A stretch of 53,344 nt of DNA from Staphylococcus coagulans (lineage in GTDB: Bacteria > Bacillota > Bacilli > Staphylococcales > Staphylococcaceae). Every line of letters begins with the position of its first letter. Positions within the stretch are counted from its first letter, which is position 1. Below the pieces are notes generated by a model. The model was not told where the DNA came from. It saw only the letters and a program-made list of their open reading frames with translations, and ran no database searches. The DNA lies in the NCBI RefSeq assembly GCF_002901995.1, contig NZ_PPQN01000040.1, positions 1 through 53,344 of the forward strand, given 5' to 3'. The position numbers were made by a program, and so were the translations under genes. Positions 35,483 to 43,899 of this stretch are shown here, piece after piece.

Positions 35483-36238
35483 CTATAATATTAAAAACGC
35501 GGTTGTTACACCTGCACCAATTGCGAAAGATGTAACGATTGCTTCTAAAAATTTTGCTGTAAACATGAGCATGTGGCGACCAAATAAGTCTTGAATTGCG
35601 GTTGTTATTAGAACGCCGGGAACAATAGGCATGACTGCAGCGGTGATGGTGGCTCCAATATTTGGACTGCCTAACCAATGGTTGAGCGGGATGGCGATAA
35701 GTCCAATTGTAATGGCACCTAAAAAGTCAGGAATGAAGAGCGTCAGTTGCTTGTTTTTCATCCATTCTGTCACAAAATAACCTAGTGCACCTGCTAAAAC
35801 AGCTGGAAAAACATCGATCCAAAAAGCACCTTGTAAATATGAAAAGCCTAGCGAAATCATGCCAGCAAATAGCATTTTATGTCCTAAAGCGTAACGCGGT
35901 TGTTTTTGTTCGATTTCTTTTAATATGTTATATGCACGATCAAAGTCAATCGCATGCTGTGCGATTTGTCTCGAAATATGATTGACTAAATAAACGTTTC
36001 TTAAGTTAGTGTCATTTTTCTTAATTTTAACCATGCGTGTATCATGATCAGGTGACAAAGAAAAATTAATAAAAATATTGAGGGCATAACCTTGCGCTTC
36101 ATCATAGCCATAGCTTTGTGCAATGCGTTTCATTGTATCTTCTACACGCGTAGCTTCTGCGCCACATTCAAGTAGAATGCGTCCTGCTAAAATGACTAAG
36201 TTTGTGACTTCTCGATCAGAAGGTATAATTTGGGTCAT
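35483..36238 (-). CDS. ThrE-type threonine/serine exporter, large subunit (DUF1212)
   Basis: A 251-residue protein corresponding to the N-terminal half of ThrE. A soluble first part (ILLECGAEATRVEDTMKRIA, residues 20-40, and VYLVNHISRQIAQHAID) is followed by about five helices with GALGYFVTEWM and PIVPGVLITTAIQD. The ATG at 36238 has AGGTG at proper distance. A 16-codon frame with a better ribosome site starts at 36266 and ends inside this gene. The pair exports threonine or serine, which fits a chromosome also carrying kbl and the threonine-dehydrogenase-like gene. Confidence 0.85.
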   Translation of the reverse strand: MTQIIPSDREVTNLVILAGRILLECGAEATRVEDTMKRIAQSYGYDEAQGYALNIFINFSLSPDHDTRMVKIKKNDTNLRNVYLVNHISRQIAQHAIDFDRAYNILKEIEQKQPRYALGHKMLFAGMISLGFSYLQGAFWIDVFPAVLAGALGYFVTEWMKNKQLTLFIPDFLGAITIGLIAIPLNHWLGSPNIGATITAAVMPIVPGVLITTAIQDLFGRHMLMFTAKFLEAIVTSFAIGAGVTTAFLIL

Positions 36239-36266
36239 CAATGTCACCTGCTTTTTTATCTGTCAT
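36216..36266 (-). CDS. short leader ORF overlapping the ThrE start
   Basis: ATG at 36266 follows AGGAG at 7-base spacing and encodes MTDKKAGDIDDPNYTF, then TGA. It overlaps the ThrE large-subunit start in another frame by 23 bases. It may be a leader peptide for coupling, or it may be the original N-terminus separated by a frameshift. Confidence 0.4.
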   Translation of the reverse strand: MTDKKAGDIDDPNYTF

Positions 36267-36532
36267 AGTTAACTCCTATCCTGGGTCAAAGTAATTATAA
36301 TGAATAGTATAGATTTAAATGATATCAATTTCTTAATATTGTGAAAATAAAAACCAGCGAAAACAAAGTGTTTCATTAAGCTGAAGTTGATTGGAAAGCA
36401 CCTTTTTGATATAGACCGATTATAGCACAAGAGATGTTGAAATAAATATCGACTTTGTTGAAGAATGAAAGGCCATTAAAAATAGAAAGAACAATTTTTA
36501 AAGATATGGAGAGTCGCGTATTTGACAATCAT
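36267..36532. other. intergenic region between ThrE and hemQ, no gene seen
   Basis: Minus-strand TATAAT at 36295-36300 may drive the ThrE genes. In S. aureus the SigB-dependent RNA RsaA is, as I recall, encoded beside hemQ in this position. I see no SigB-type GTTT/GGGTAT pair and no C-rich loops here, so RsaA is not called. Confidence 0.3.
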
Positions 36533-36566
36533 AAAAAAGCTAAGACGTTACAACGCCTCAGCTTTA
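36533..36566 (-). terminator. terminator of hemQ
   Basis: On the minus strand AAGCTGAGGCGTT pairs with AACGTCTTAGCTT (two mismatches) and runs into TTTTTTATG. Confidence 0.75.
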
Positions 36567-36651
36567 AAGAGTACACGAAACAAAATGTGATTGGTGACGG
36601 GCTATAAGGCGTATCTCGCGGCACATTCATCTCGTTATTATTAAGCTTATA

Positions 36652-37404
36652 TTATTGAATCGCCATTAAAGTATTAATACCTTCTTTATCTAAATGGTGA
36701 CCGACAAAGAAACTACCAAATTCACCATAGCGTGCTGTTGTTTCATCAAAACGCATTTCATAAACAATTTTTTTGAATTGTAGTACATCATCAGAAAATA
36801 ATGTTACGCCCCATTCGAAATCATCGAAGCCAACAGAACCTGTAATAAACTGTTTGATTTTACCGGCATATTTGCGACCAATTAAACCATGATTGTACAT
36901 TAACTTTTTACGCTCTTCCATAGATAACATATACCAGTTATATGTTTCGTTACGACGTTTGTTCATAGGATAGAAACAAATATATTGTTTATGTGGTAAT
37001 TCAGGATATAATCTCGCTTTTACATGTGGATTTTCATAAGGATCTTCCTCTGAATCACCACCTAAATAATTACTCAACTCTACCACTGAAACATATGAAT
37101 ATGTAGGAATAAAATGGTCAGCGATGGCTAACTTATTAATCTCGTTTTCAATTTCAGTTAAATCCTTCATTTCTGGACGTAAAAACCATAATAATAAATC
37201 AGCCTTTTGCCCTGTTACATTGTAAATCACTTGATCGCCACTATGATCTGACTTCGCTTGATCAAAACGATCGAGTAATTGATGGAAAGCAGCAACCATT
37301 TCTTCACGATCCGCTTCTGGAACCAAACGCCAAGAAGCCCAATCTATCGCATAAAATAAATGCAAACTATACCAACCATCTAAAGTCTCTGCTGCATGAC
37401 TCAT
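36652..37404 (-). CDS. hemQ: coproheme decarboxylase
   Basis: Last enzyme of the coproporphyrin-dependent heme route of Gram-positives, turning coproheme III into heme b. The 250-residue chlorite-dismutase-fold protein has the expected residues: Tyr145 (CFYPMNKRR, with Lys149) and the axial histidine H172 in [14 protein letters not shown], with [14 protein letters not shown] before it. The length is that of S. aureus HemQ. It is divergent from pta across repeats, and monocistronic. Confidence 0.96.
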   Translation of the reverse strand: MSHAAETLDGWYSLHLFYAIDWASWRLVPEADREEMVAAFHQLLDRFDQAKSDHSGDQVIYNVTGQKADLLLWFLRPEMKDLTEIENEINKLAIADHFIPTYSYVSVVELSNYLGGDSEEDPYENPHVKARLYPELPHKQYICFYPMNKRRNETYNWYMLSMEERKKLMYNHGLIGRKYAGKIKQFITGSVGFDDFEWGVTLFSDDVLQFKKIVYEMRFDETTARYGEFGSFFVGHHLDKEGINTLMAIQ

Positions 37405-37455
37405 TCAGAACACTCCTTAGAAATAGAATTATAATTAAATTTTATCATAAAGGGA

Positions 37456-37685
37456 GCAGGACAGAAATCTATTTGATTTCGTCGTCCTGCCCCGGCAAGG
37501 ATGACTAGGGTTGCGCAAAGCTTGAAAAAGCGAAGGCGCAATCCAGCCATCTACTGCACTTTCTAATAGATATGGATAACAAAAGATGCAGGACAGAAAT
37601 CTATTTGATTTCGTCGTCCTGCCCCGGCAAGGATGACTAGGGTTGCGCAAAGCTTGAAAAAGCGAAGGCGCAATCCAGCCATCAA
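37456..37685 (+). repeat. tandem pair of a 96-bp two-hairpin intergenic repeat
   Basis: Two copies, 37456-37551 and 37588-37683, identical over 96 bp and spaced by 132 bp. Each has hairpin 1 (GCAGGACAGAAATC to GATTTCGTCGTCCTGC, an imperfect palindrome) and hairpin 2 (GATGACTAGGGTTGCGC paired with GCGCAATCCAGCCATC, around AAAGCTTG). The element lies between the divergent hemQ and pta. A chance minus-strand frame across it encodes a repeated peptide and is not taken as a gene. Confidence 0.9.
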
Positions 37686-37721
37686 CTGCGCTCACTAGAG
37701 TTTACGCAAAAATTATACATG

Positions 37722-37765
37722 CAGGATAGAAATGGATTTGACTAGATCCCCCTATCCCTAGATTT
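37722..37765 (+). repeat. partial third copy of the repeat
   Basis: GCAGGATAGAAATGGATTTGACTAG resembles the first hairpin of the adjacent copies but has lost symmetry; ends in CCCCCTATCCC. Confidence 0.45.
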
Positions 37766-37778
37766 ACAGTGAGTGGCA

Positions 37779-37807
37779 TGGAAATCTATGCTTAAATAAC
37801 GTATAAT
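37779..37807 (+). promoter_or_regulatory. promoter of pta-lipL
   Basis: Perfect TATAAT (37802-37807) with a TGGAAA -35 at 17 bp. AGAGGAGG precedes the pta ATG. Confidence 0.55.
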
Positions 37808-37850
37808 AATAGATGGAAATTATTGAGAAGTAAAGCAGAGGAGGACAACA

Positions 37851-38840
37851 ATGTCTAGTTTATTAGATGTTTTAAAAGACAAACTTTCAGGTAAAAATGT
37901 GCGTATCGTATTACCAGAAGGTGAAGATGAGCGTGTATTAACAGCAGCTGTAGAATTGCAAGGTTCTGATTACGTCACACCAATCGTTTTAGGGGATGTA
38001 GACAAAATTAATGCATTAGCAGCTGACAAATCTTTAAATATTGAAGGCTTAAAAGTCATTCACCCTGAAAACAGTGACTTAAAAGCCGAATTAGTTGAGA
38101 AATTTGTGGAAAGACGTAAAGGTAAAGCAACTGAAGAACAAGCGCAATCGTTCTTAAACGATGTGAACTACTTCGGTACAATGCTTGTTTACGCAGGTTA
38201 TGCAGATGGATTAGTGAGCGGTGCAGCACATTCGACTGCAGATACAGTACGTCCCGCGCTTCAAATCATTAAAACAAAACCAGGTGTGTCTAAAACTTCT
38301 GGTGTGTTCTTTATGATTAAAGAAGATCAACAATTTATTTTTGGTGATTGTGCCATTAATCCAGAATTAGGTGCATCAGATTTAGCAGAAATTGCGGTTG
38401 AAAGTGCCAAAACAGCACAAAGCTTTGGAATGGATCCTCGCGTAGCTATGTTAAGTTTTTCAACAAAAGGTTCAGCAAAATCAGATGATACAGAAAAAGT
38501 TGTAGAAGCTGTTCAACTTGCTCAAGAAAAAATAGCTTCTGAAGGACTCTCGGACGTTGTCATTGATGGCGAATTCCAATTCGATGCTGCAATCGTACCA
38601 GAAGTTGCGAAGAAAAAAGCACCAGGTGCACAAATTCAAGGTGATGCAAACGTGTTCGTATTCCCAAGCTTAGAAGCAGGTAATATCGGTTACAAAATTG
38701 CTCAACGTTTAGGAGGATACGATGCAGTAGGACCTGTACTTCAAGGACTTAATTCACCAGTAAACGATTTATCACGTGGCTGTTCAACTGAAGACGTTTA
38801 TAACTTATCTATTATTACTGCTGCACAAAGTTTACAATAA
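37851..38840 (+). CDS. pta: phosphate acetyltransferase
   Basis: Converts acetyl-CoA and phosphate to acetyl-phosphate, the first step of ATP-yielding acetate overflow. Its 329 residues show the PTA_PTB domain: RIVLPEGEDERVLTAA (18-33), GLVSGAAHSTADTVRPALQI, FGDCAINPELGASDLAEIA, and VFPSLEAGNIGYKIAQRLGG near the C-terminus. The short single-domain form is usual in Firmicutes. It overlaps lipL by one base (TAATG), so both share a transcript. Confidence 0.96.
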   Translation: MSSLLDVLKDKLSGKNVRIVLPEGEDERVLTAAVELQGSDYVTPIVLGDVDKINALAADKSLNIEGLKVIHPENSDLKAELVEKFVERRKGKATEEQAQSFLNDVNYFGTMLVYAGYADGLVSGAAHSTADTVRPALQIIKTKPGVSKTSGVFFMIKEDQQFIFGDCAINPELGASDLAEIAVESAKTAQSFGMDPRVAMLSFSTKGSAKSDDTEKVVEAVQLAQEKIASEGLSDVVIDGEFQFDAAIVPEVAKKKAPGAQIQGDANVFVFPSLEAGNIGYKIAQRLGGYDAVGPVLQGLNSPVNDLSRGCSTEDVYNLSIITAAQSLQ

Positions 38841-39676
38841 TGGATTTAACATCAAAGTATTTTAATGGCCACACATGGCGCTATGTTGACCATTCTTCTG
38901 GTTTAGCGCCTATGCAATCATTTGCTTTTGATGATACGTTTTCGGAAAGTGTGGGCAAAGATTTATCTCCGAATGTAGTAAGAACATGGGTTCATCAACA
39001 TACAGTGATTTTAGGTATTCACGATTCGCGACTTCCTCATTTGCAAGACGGTATTCGTTATTTGACAGATACACGCGGTTATAATGCGATTGTCCGTAAT
39101 TCAGGTGGTTTAGGTGTTGTTTTAGATCAAGGTGTATTAAATATTTCACTGATGTTTAAAGGTAAAACGGAAACCTCTATCGATGAAGCTTTTACAGTGA
39201 TGTACTTATTAATTAGCAAAATGTTTGAAGACGAAAATGTAGACATAGATACACACGAAATTCAACACTCTTATTGCCCAGGTAAGTTTGATTTGAGTAT
39301 CAATAATAAAAAGTTTGCTGGCATCTCACAACGGCGTGTACGAGGTGGAATAGCTGTGCAAATTTATCTTTGTGTTGAAGGCTCAGGCAGTGAACGTGCT
39401 GAATTAATGCGTGCATTTTACGAACATGCGCTTCACGGTGAGAAGACAAAGTTTACGTATCCAAGCATTGAGCCAGAATGTATGGCATCTTTGGAAGAAC
39501 TTTTAGGTCATTCTTTAACTGTTCAAGAGGTCATGTTTAAATTGCTTTATGCGATTAAAGATTTAGGTGGTACACTGAATATGGATCCAATTACTTCATT
39601 TGAATGGGAGCGCTATGAAGGGTATTACGAACGAATGTTAGCGCGTAACGCGAAAATGAATGCAAAAATGGAATAA
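38840..39676 (+). CDS. lipL: octanoyl-[GcvH]:protein N-octanoyltransferase
   Basis: Moves octanoyl or lipoyl groups from GcvH to the E2 subunits of the 2-oxoacid dehydrogenases. A 278-residue LplA-fold protein with RNSGGLGVVLDQGVLNIS (86-103), the nucleophile Cys146 in HSYCPGKFDLSI, and KKFAGISQRRVRGG (157-170). It lacks the adenylation pattern of LplA, which favours LipL. Coupled to pta by a one-base overlap. In S. aureus the mevalonate genes follow; here a terminator follows. Confidence 0.93.
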   Translation: MDLTSKYFNGHTWRYVDHSSGLAPMQSFAFDDTFSESVGKDLSPNVVRTWVHQHTVILGIHDSRLPHLQDGIRYLTDTRGYNAIVRNSGGLGVVLDQGVLNISLMFKGKTETSIDEAFTVMYLLISKMFEDENVDIDTHEIQHSYCPGKFDLSINNKKFAGISQRRVRGGIAVQIYLCVEGSGSERAELMRAFYEHALHGEKTKFTYPSIEPECMASLEELLGHSLTVQEVMFKLLYAIKDLGGTLNMDPITSFEWERYEGYYERMLARNAKMNAKME

Positions 39677-39820
39677 ATAGTGCCGTATTGATTTAAATGA
39701 ACGATATTAATGAGATACAGGGTTCAATCTACAAAAAGTTTTAAATAAATTAAAAGCAGTAACTGACTGGATTGCACATATGCTTGAAGCAAGCTTTACT
39801 CAATTTTAGTCATTTGTGCT

Positions 39821-39867
39821 GGAGTGGAATAACGAAATTAAACCGATTTCTGTTCCACTCCTTTTTT
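39821..39867 (+). terminator. terminator of pta-lipL
   Basis: GGAGTGGAA and TTCCACTCC arms with inner GAAAT/ATTTC, then TTTTTT. Its design (GGAGTGGAA, GAAAT, ATTTC) resembles the 50236 terminator and hairpin 1 of the dispersed repeat. Confidence 0.85.
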
Positions 39868-39960
39868 AGGTTCTTTAATGTTGGGCGAGGGACGTTCTTA
39901 ATAAGTTGTTAAGTGGCGTAAAAATATGGGTTGACGTTCATATCTCTAAAGATTTGTAAC

Positions 39961-39988
39961 TTGAAAAATATTGAAAAAAGAGTAAAAT
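39961..39988 (+). promoter_or_regulatory. promoter of the DUF1450 gene
   Basis: TTGAAA (39961-39966), 16-bp spacer, TAAAAT (39983-39988). Confidence 0.6.
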
Positions 39989-40024
39989 GGATAGAGTTAA
40001 AAAATTGAGAGGTGGGACGCTAAA

Positions 40025-40357
40025 GTGAAAAATAAATTCATGGTTTGCGATGATTGCCAAGCGGTTAACATTAAAACATTGACGCAAAAGCTTAAAAAGT
40101 TAGATCCTGAAGCGGAAATTGAAGTGGGCTGTCAATCATACTGTGGACCAGGAAGACGTAAAACTTTTGCGTTTGTTAACAATCGACCACTCGCTGCGCA
40201 AACTGAGGAAGAATTGATAGAAAAGGTAACGAAACAACTCCAAAAACCAAGAGATCCAGAGGAAGAAGAACGTCTCAGAAAGCGTAATGAGGAGCGTAAG
40301 CGTCGAAAAGAAGAACAAGATCGGAAGCTGAAAGAAAAACTCGCTAAACGTCAATAA
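40025..40357 (+). CDS. DUF1450 (YuzB-like) cysteine protein with charged tail
   Basis: A 110-residue protein in two parts. Residues 1-72 are the small DUF1450 domain with four cysteines, C8 and C11 in [10 protein letters not shown] and C36 and C40 in [11 protein letters not shown], a spacing suited to a metal, iron-sulfur or disulfide site. Residues 73-110 are almost only Lys, Arg, Glu and Asp and should form a long charged helix. AGAGGTGGGA precedes the start. Function unknown. Confidence 0.8.
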   Translation: MKNKFMVCDDCQAVNIKTLTQKLKKLDPEAEIEVGCQSYCGPGRRKTFAFVNNRPLAAQTEEELIEKVTKQLQKPRDPEEEERLRKRNEERKRRKEEQDRKLKEKLAKRQ

Positions 40358-40479
40358 ACGGTTAAATCATTGAATTGATTCAAAATAAATAAGAGAGAAA
40401 TGGCGACAGACATGTACGGATATGCCGTTGTTTTACGGTGTGGCGCACCTAGAAATAATGATGTCATTTCAAATCCTTA

Positions 40480-40515
40480 AAAAGGTTAAGACGTGATGAC
40501 GTCTTAGCCTTTTTT
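40480..40515 (+). terminator. terminator of the DUF1450 gene
   Basis: AAAAGGTTAAGACGT and ACGTCTTAGCCTTTTTT with a GATG loop. Confidence 0.85.
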
Positions 40516-40636
40516 ATGCGCTATAGTCGGTTTTGAAAACTTTGTTCAGGTGCAAGATAAAAGAAATCATGCATATTTAGCGCTTTACATGGGAATAGTA
40601 TCCATACATTCAAAAAAGTAAGAGGGATGATAATTT

Positions 40637-41173
40637 ATGATTACGGTGCTATTCGGGGGAAGTCGAGATCACGGCAATACGGCTGCACTGGTTAAAGAAG
40701 CATTAAACGGATACGACTATGAATGGATTAATTTGACAAAATTAAAGTTTAATCCAGTGAGAGATGTCAGACATCAACATGAAACGATACTAGATTACAA
40801 TGACGACTATCAAGAAGTCATTGATAAAGTGCTACAAAGCGATGAAGTGATATTTGCTTCACCGGTTTATTGGTACAGTGTGAGTGCGACATTAAAATCA
40901 TTTATTGACCATTGGTCGGAAACATTACAAGATCCGCGTTACGTTGATTTTAAAGAAAAAATGGCGAGAATCAACTTTAGATTAATTATTGTGGGTGGCG
41001 ATAGTCCTAGAATTAAAGCGCTACCTTGCGTACAACAGATTGAATATAGTTTGCAGTATTTAGGTGCGCATTTACAAGACTATTTAATTGGCTATGCAGA
41101 ACGCCCAGGAGATATTCGTGATGATAGCTATGCAATGAAAGAAGCAAAGCGTTGGAACCAGTTTTACGCGTGA
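40637..41173 (+). CDS. NADPH-dependent FMN reductase-like flavoprotein
   Basis: A 178-residue flavodoxin-fold protein. The FMN phosphate loop is GGSRDHGNTAALVKEAL (7-23), followed by FASPVYWYSVSATLKSFIDHW (74-94), the typical isoalloxazine-contacting P-V-Y-W-Y segment, and LIIVGGDSPR. It probably reduces quinones, azo or nitro compounds or flavin. AGAGGG lies about 11 bp before the ATG. Monocistronic by position, followed after 88 bp by a GNAT gene. Confidence 0.85.
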   Translation: MITVLFGGSRDHGNTAALVKEALNGYDYEWINLTKLKFNPVRDVRHQHETILDYNDDYQEVIDKVLQSDEVIFASPVYWYSVSATLKSFIDHWSETLQDPRYVDFKEKMARINFRLIIVGGDSPRIKALPCVQQIEYSLQYLGAHLQDYLIGYAERPGDIRDDSYAMKEAKRWNQFYA

Positions 41174-41261
41174 CGAAATAAATATTTTCAATCCTATTTA
41201 ATTGTGCATTTATGGTATAATAGTATGTATTCTATAATGCAAGTAAGGAGCGAAATGTTGA

Positions 41262-41741
41262 ATGTATGAAGTAAGAATTGCTACACCTGATGATGTCATT
41301 GGTATCCGCGATGTTGCGACCAAAGCGTGGTACAATACGTATTTGAATATTTATGCGGCTTCCACTGTGAATGAATTACTCGCGGCTTCATATAACGAAG
41401 AGCATTTGCGTAAAAGATTAGAAGACCAACTCTTTATTGTCGCAATTGAAGATAAAGAAGTGGTAGGTTTCGCTAACTTTATACAAGGAAGCGAACTTTA
41501 TTTATCAGCGCATTATGTGCGTCCACACTCACAAAATAAAGGTTATGGACGTTTATTGTTAGAAAAAGGACTTTCACACTACGATGGTCAATATGATGCT
41601 GTCTACCTTGAAGTCGATACGCAAAATGAAAAAGGTGTCGCATTTTATGAACAAGAAGGCTTTGAAGTATTACGTACATATGAACATGTGATGTATGGTG
41701 AAACGATGCATCTCGCCCTTATGAAAAAAAGACTGAGATAA
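41262..41741 (+). CDS. GNAT-family N-acetyltransferase
   Basis: A 159-residue acetyltransferase with all four GNAT motifs: IRDVATKAWYNTY at the N-terminus, VGFANF, the acetyl-CoA motif VRPHSQNKGYGRLLLEKG (about 86-103) and the final EVDTQNEKGVAFYEQEGFEVLRTYEHVMYGE. AAGGAG lies about 11 bp before the start, and TATAAT with an extended TG at 41213-41221 probably drives it and the HD gene behind it. Substrate unknown. Confidence 0.87.
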   Translation: MYEVRIATPDDVIGIRDVATKAWYNTYLNIYAASTVNELLAASYNEEHLRKRLEDQLFIVAIEDKEVVGFANFIQGSELYLSAHYVRPHSQNKGYGRLLLEKGLSHYDGQYDAVYLEVDTQNEKGVAFYEQEGFEVLRTYEHVMYGETMHLALMKKRLR

Positions 41742-41766
41742 AATTGCGATTAAGGAGGATTTTCGA

Positions 41767-43065
41767 TTGACGAAATCAACTTATGCAGCACGTAAATTAC
41801 CAGAAGAAAAAGTTTTCAAAGATCCGATTCATCGCTATATACACGTACAAGATCAATTGATTTGGGATTTAATCAAAACAAAAGAATTCCAGAGGTTACG
41901 CCGAATTAAACAACTCGGTACGCTCAATTTAGCATTTCATACTGCTGAACATAGCCGTTTTGGTCATTCGCTTGGCGTTTATGAGATTGTTCGACGCATG
42001 ATTGACGAATCGTTTAGAGGACGGCCAGAATGGAATGATGCAGATCGACCACTAGCGATGTGCGCAGCCTTGTTACACGACTTAGGACATGGCCCATTTT
42101 CCCATAGTTTTGAAAAAATCTTTGATACAGACCACGAAGCATATACTCAGGCGATTATTGTAGGAGACACGGAAGTCAATAAGGTACTGAAACGTGTCAG
42201 TGACACGTTTCCAAATGAAGTCGCCGAAGTGATTAATAAAACGCATGACAATAAGTTAGTCATTTCAATGATTTCATCACAAATTGATGCAGATCGAATG
42301 GATTACTTACAACGGGATGCTTATTTCACAGGTGTGTCTTATGGTATGTTTGATATGGAACGTATTTTAAGATTGATGCGCCCTTCGAAAGATGAGGTAC
42401 TGATTAAAGAGAGCGGAATGCATGCCGTTGAAAACTTTATTATGAGTCGCTATCAAATGTATTGGCAAATCTACTTTCACCCTGTGAGTCGTGGTGGAGA
42501 GGTTTTGCTTAATCATTGTTTTAAACGCGCGAAATACTTATATGAGCAAGGCTATGCTTTTAAGATTTCTCCAAGAGATTTTGTGCCTTTTTTTGAGAAT
42601 AGAGCAACAGTTGAAGAATATATTAAATTAGATGAAACAGATGTTACATATTACTTGAAAGAATGGATGGAAGAAACGGATCCGATTTTAAGTGATTTGT
42701 CGCGTCGCTTTATTAATCGTGATTTATTTAAGTATTTACCATTTGATGGTTCAATTATTACGATTACTGAGTTACGCGATCTATTTCAACAGGCGGGTAT
42801 CGACCCTGACTATTATTTTGTCAGTGATTCATTTTCAGACTTACCTTATGATTATGACCGACCTGGATCTAATAGACAACCGATACATTTATTACAAAAT
42901 AATGGTAGTATTCGAGAAATCAGTAGCCAATCGCTGATTATTTCAAGTATTACAGGTATTAAACGTGAAGACTATAAGCTCTATTATCCTAAAGAGCTTA
43001 TTATTAATATTGAAGATCTCGAGATAAAAAGTACTATTATTAATCTTTTGAATGAGTTGAATTAA
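41767..43065 (+). CDS. YwfO-like HD-domain phosphohydrolase
   Basis: A 432-residue protein of the dNTPase/SAMHD1-like HD group. Metal site residues are visible: H67 in EHSRFGHSLGVYE, H104-D105 in LLHDLGHGPFSH, and the distal Asp in SSQIDADRMDYLQRDAY. It starts at TTG (41767) with a strong AAGGAGG at 7 bp. It follows the GNAT gene by 25 bp. Bacillus YwfO is the closest named relative I recognise; the substrate (dNTP or a cyclic nucleotide) is not proven. Confidence 0.88.
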   Translation: MTKSTYAARKLPEEKVFKDPIHRYIHVQDQLIWDLIKTKEFQRLRRIKQLGTLNLAFHTAEHSRFGHSLGVYEIVRRMIDESFRGRPEWNDADRPLAMCAALLHDLGHGPFSHSFEKIFDTDHEAYTQAIIVGDTEVNKVLKRVSDTFPNEVAEVINKTHDNKLVISMISSQIDADRMDYLQRDAYFTGVSYGMFDMERILRLMRPSKDEVLIKESGMHAVENFIMSRYQMYWQIYFHPVSRGGEVLLNHCFKRAKYLYEQGYAFKISPRDFVPFFENRATVEEYIKLDETDVTYYLKEWMEETDPILSDLSRRFINRDLFKYLPFDGSIITITELRDLFQQAGIDPDYYFVSDSFSDLPYDYDRPGSNRQPIHLLQNNGSIREISSQSLIISSITGIKREDYKLYYPKELIINIEDLEIKSTIINLLNELN

Positions 43066-43273
43066 TCAATTAGTGATTGAGAGAACCATGCGTTTTGCGT
43101 CATATGAAGGGGCACAAAAGATTATGTTGCCGTTAAGGATGGGGATTGGGCATACGCTTTGAATGAGGCGTGGCTTACTTCTTATTACTATTACTGATTG
43201 GGAAGACGTCTTTCAAATCAATTTTTATCCTTCACTTGTATTTGAGAGAACATGTTTGATGGAGGGATATGCA

Positions 43274-43792
43274 ATGGCGGAGAAAAAAGGCTTTAATTTT
43301 AATATTATTAAAAAAGACCCGCTAGATGGTCATAAAGGGACGAATTTAGGTTCCATTAGTTTAGATAATGTGGCACCGGTTTTTATTGATATCGAAGCAC
43401 AAGAAGCGTTTATAGATATTGGTGCGATGCATGCACGTGCTAAAGTAGAGCGTGGTGTGAAATGGATAACAGACAAGGAAATTGTTGATGTTGATGGCGC
43501 AAAAGCCTATTGGTTATGTTGGGTCACAACAGAAAGAGGAGAGCAAGGACCCTATTACGCTGGCGTGACTGCAGCTTATATGCTTGTTAATAAGTCAATT
43601 CGTCGGGGATATAAAAGTATGCCTGAACATGTGAATATGATGGATAAATCGATGAAGCACAAAGTCATTGTCGACCATATTGGTGCGGACAATCGTAAAG
43701 TCCTCGCTGAATTTTTAAAATCGCATCATCCTGAAATGTGGCGCAACTCAGATGTGACGTTGCATCAAGCGCTGAACGATGAAGCAAACTAA
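43274..43792 (+). CDS. YwhD-like protein
   Basis: A 172-residue protein of the Bacillus YwhD family, unknown function. Seen: FNIIKKDPLDGHKGTNLGSISLDN, AFIDIGAMHARAKVERGVKW, WLCWVTTERGEQGPYYAGVTAA. The ATG at 43274 follows GGAGGG at 7 bp; the open frame 111 bp further upstream lacks a site. The 208 bp before it hold no recognised gene, only a 24-codon frame at 43088 without a ribosome site. Confidence 0.85.
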   Translation: MAEKKGFNFNIIKKDPLDGHKGTNLGSISLDNVAPVFIDIEAQEAFIDIGAMHARAKVERGVKWITDKEIVDVDGAKAYWLCWVTTERGEQGPYYAGVTAAYMLVNKSIRRGYKSMPEHVNMMDKSMKHKVIVDHIGADNRKVLAEFLKSHHPEMWRNSDVTLHQALNDEAN

Positions 43793-43800
43793 CATTTTCC

Positions 43801-43841
43801 AGAAAAAGGGAGCCGGACATGATGTCTTGCTCTCTTTTCTT
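43801..43841 (+). terminator. terminator after ywhD
   Basis: AGAAAAAGGGAG and CTCTCTTTTCT arms, then TTATTG. Confidence 0.65.
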
Positions 43842-43899
43842 TATTGTATTGTGTGATATAATGGCTTGTATTATTCTATAAAGTAAGGTGAATGACACT

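Noticed and set aside
37405-37450. PerR box at hemQ
   Set aside because: GAATTATAATTAAATTTTA covers only one half of the motif; taken as a -10 region.
37456-37685. CRISPR-like array
   Set aside because: Only two full copies, 96 bp long and each with two internal hairpins; the same unit occurs dispersed and inverted. No cas genes.
37435-37695. Minus-strand 86-codon frame encoding a repeated peptide across the tandem repeat
   Set aside because: It is a by-product of the 96-bp repeat being in frame (132 is divisible by three); no ribosome site and the copies elsewhere are not open.
43088-43162. 24-codon frame MRFASYEGAQKIML... between the HD gene and ywhD
   Set aside because: No ribosome site, no similarity recognised; too short to support.
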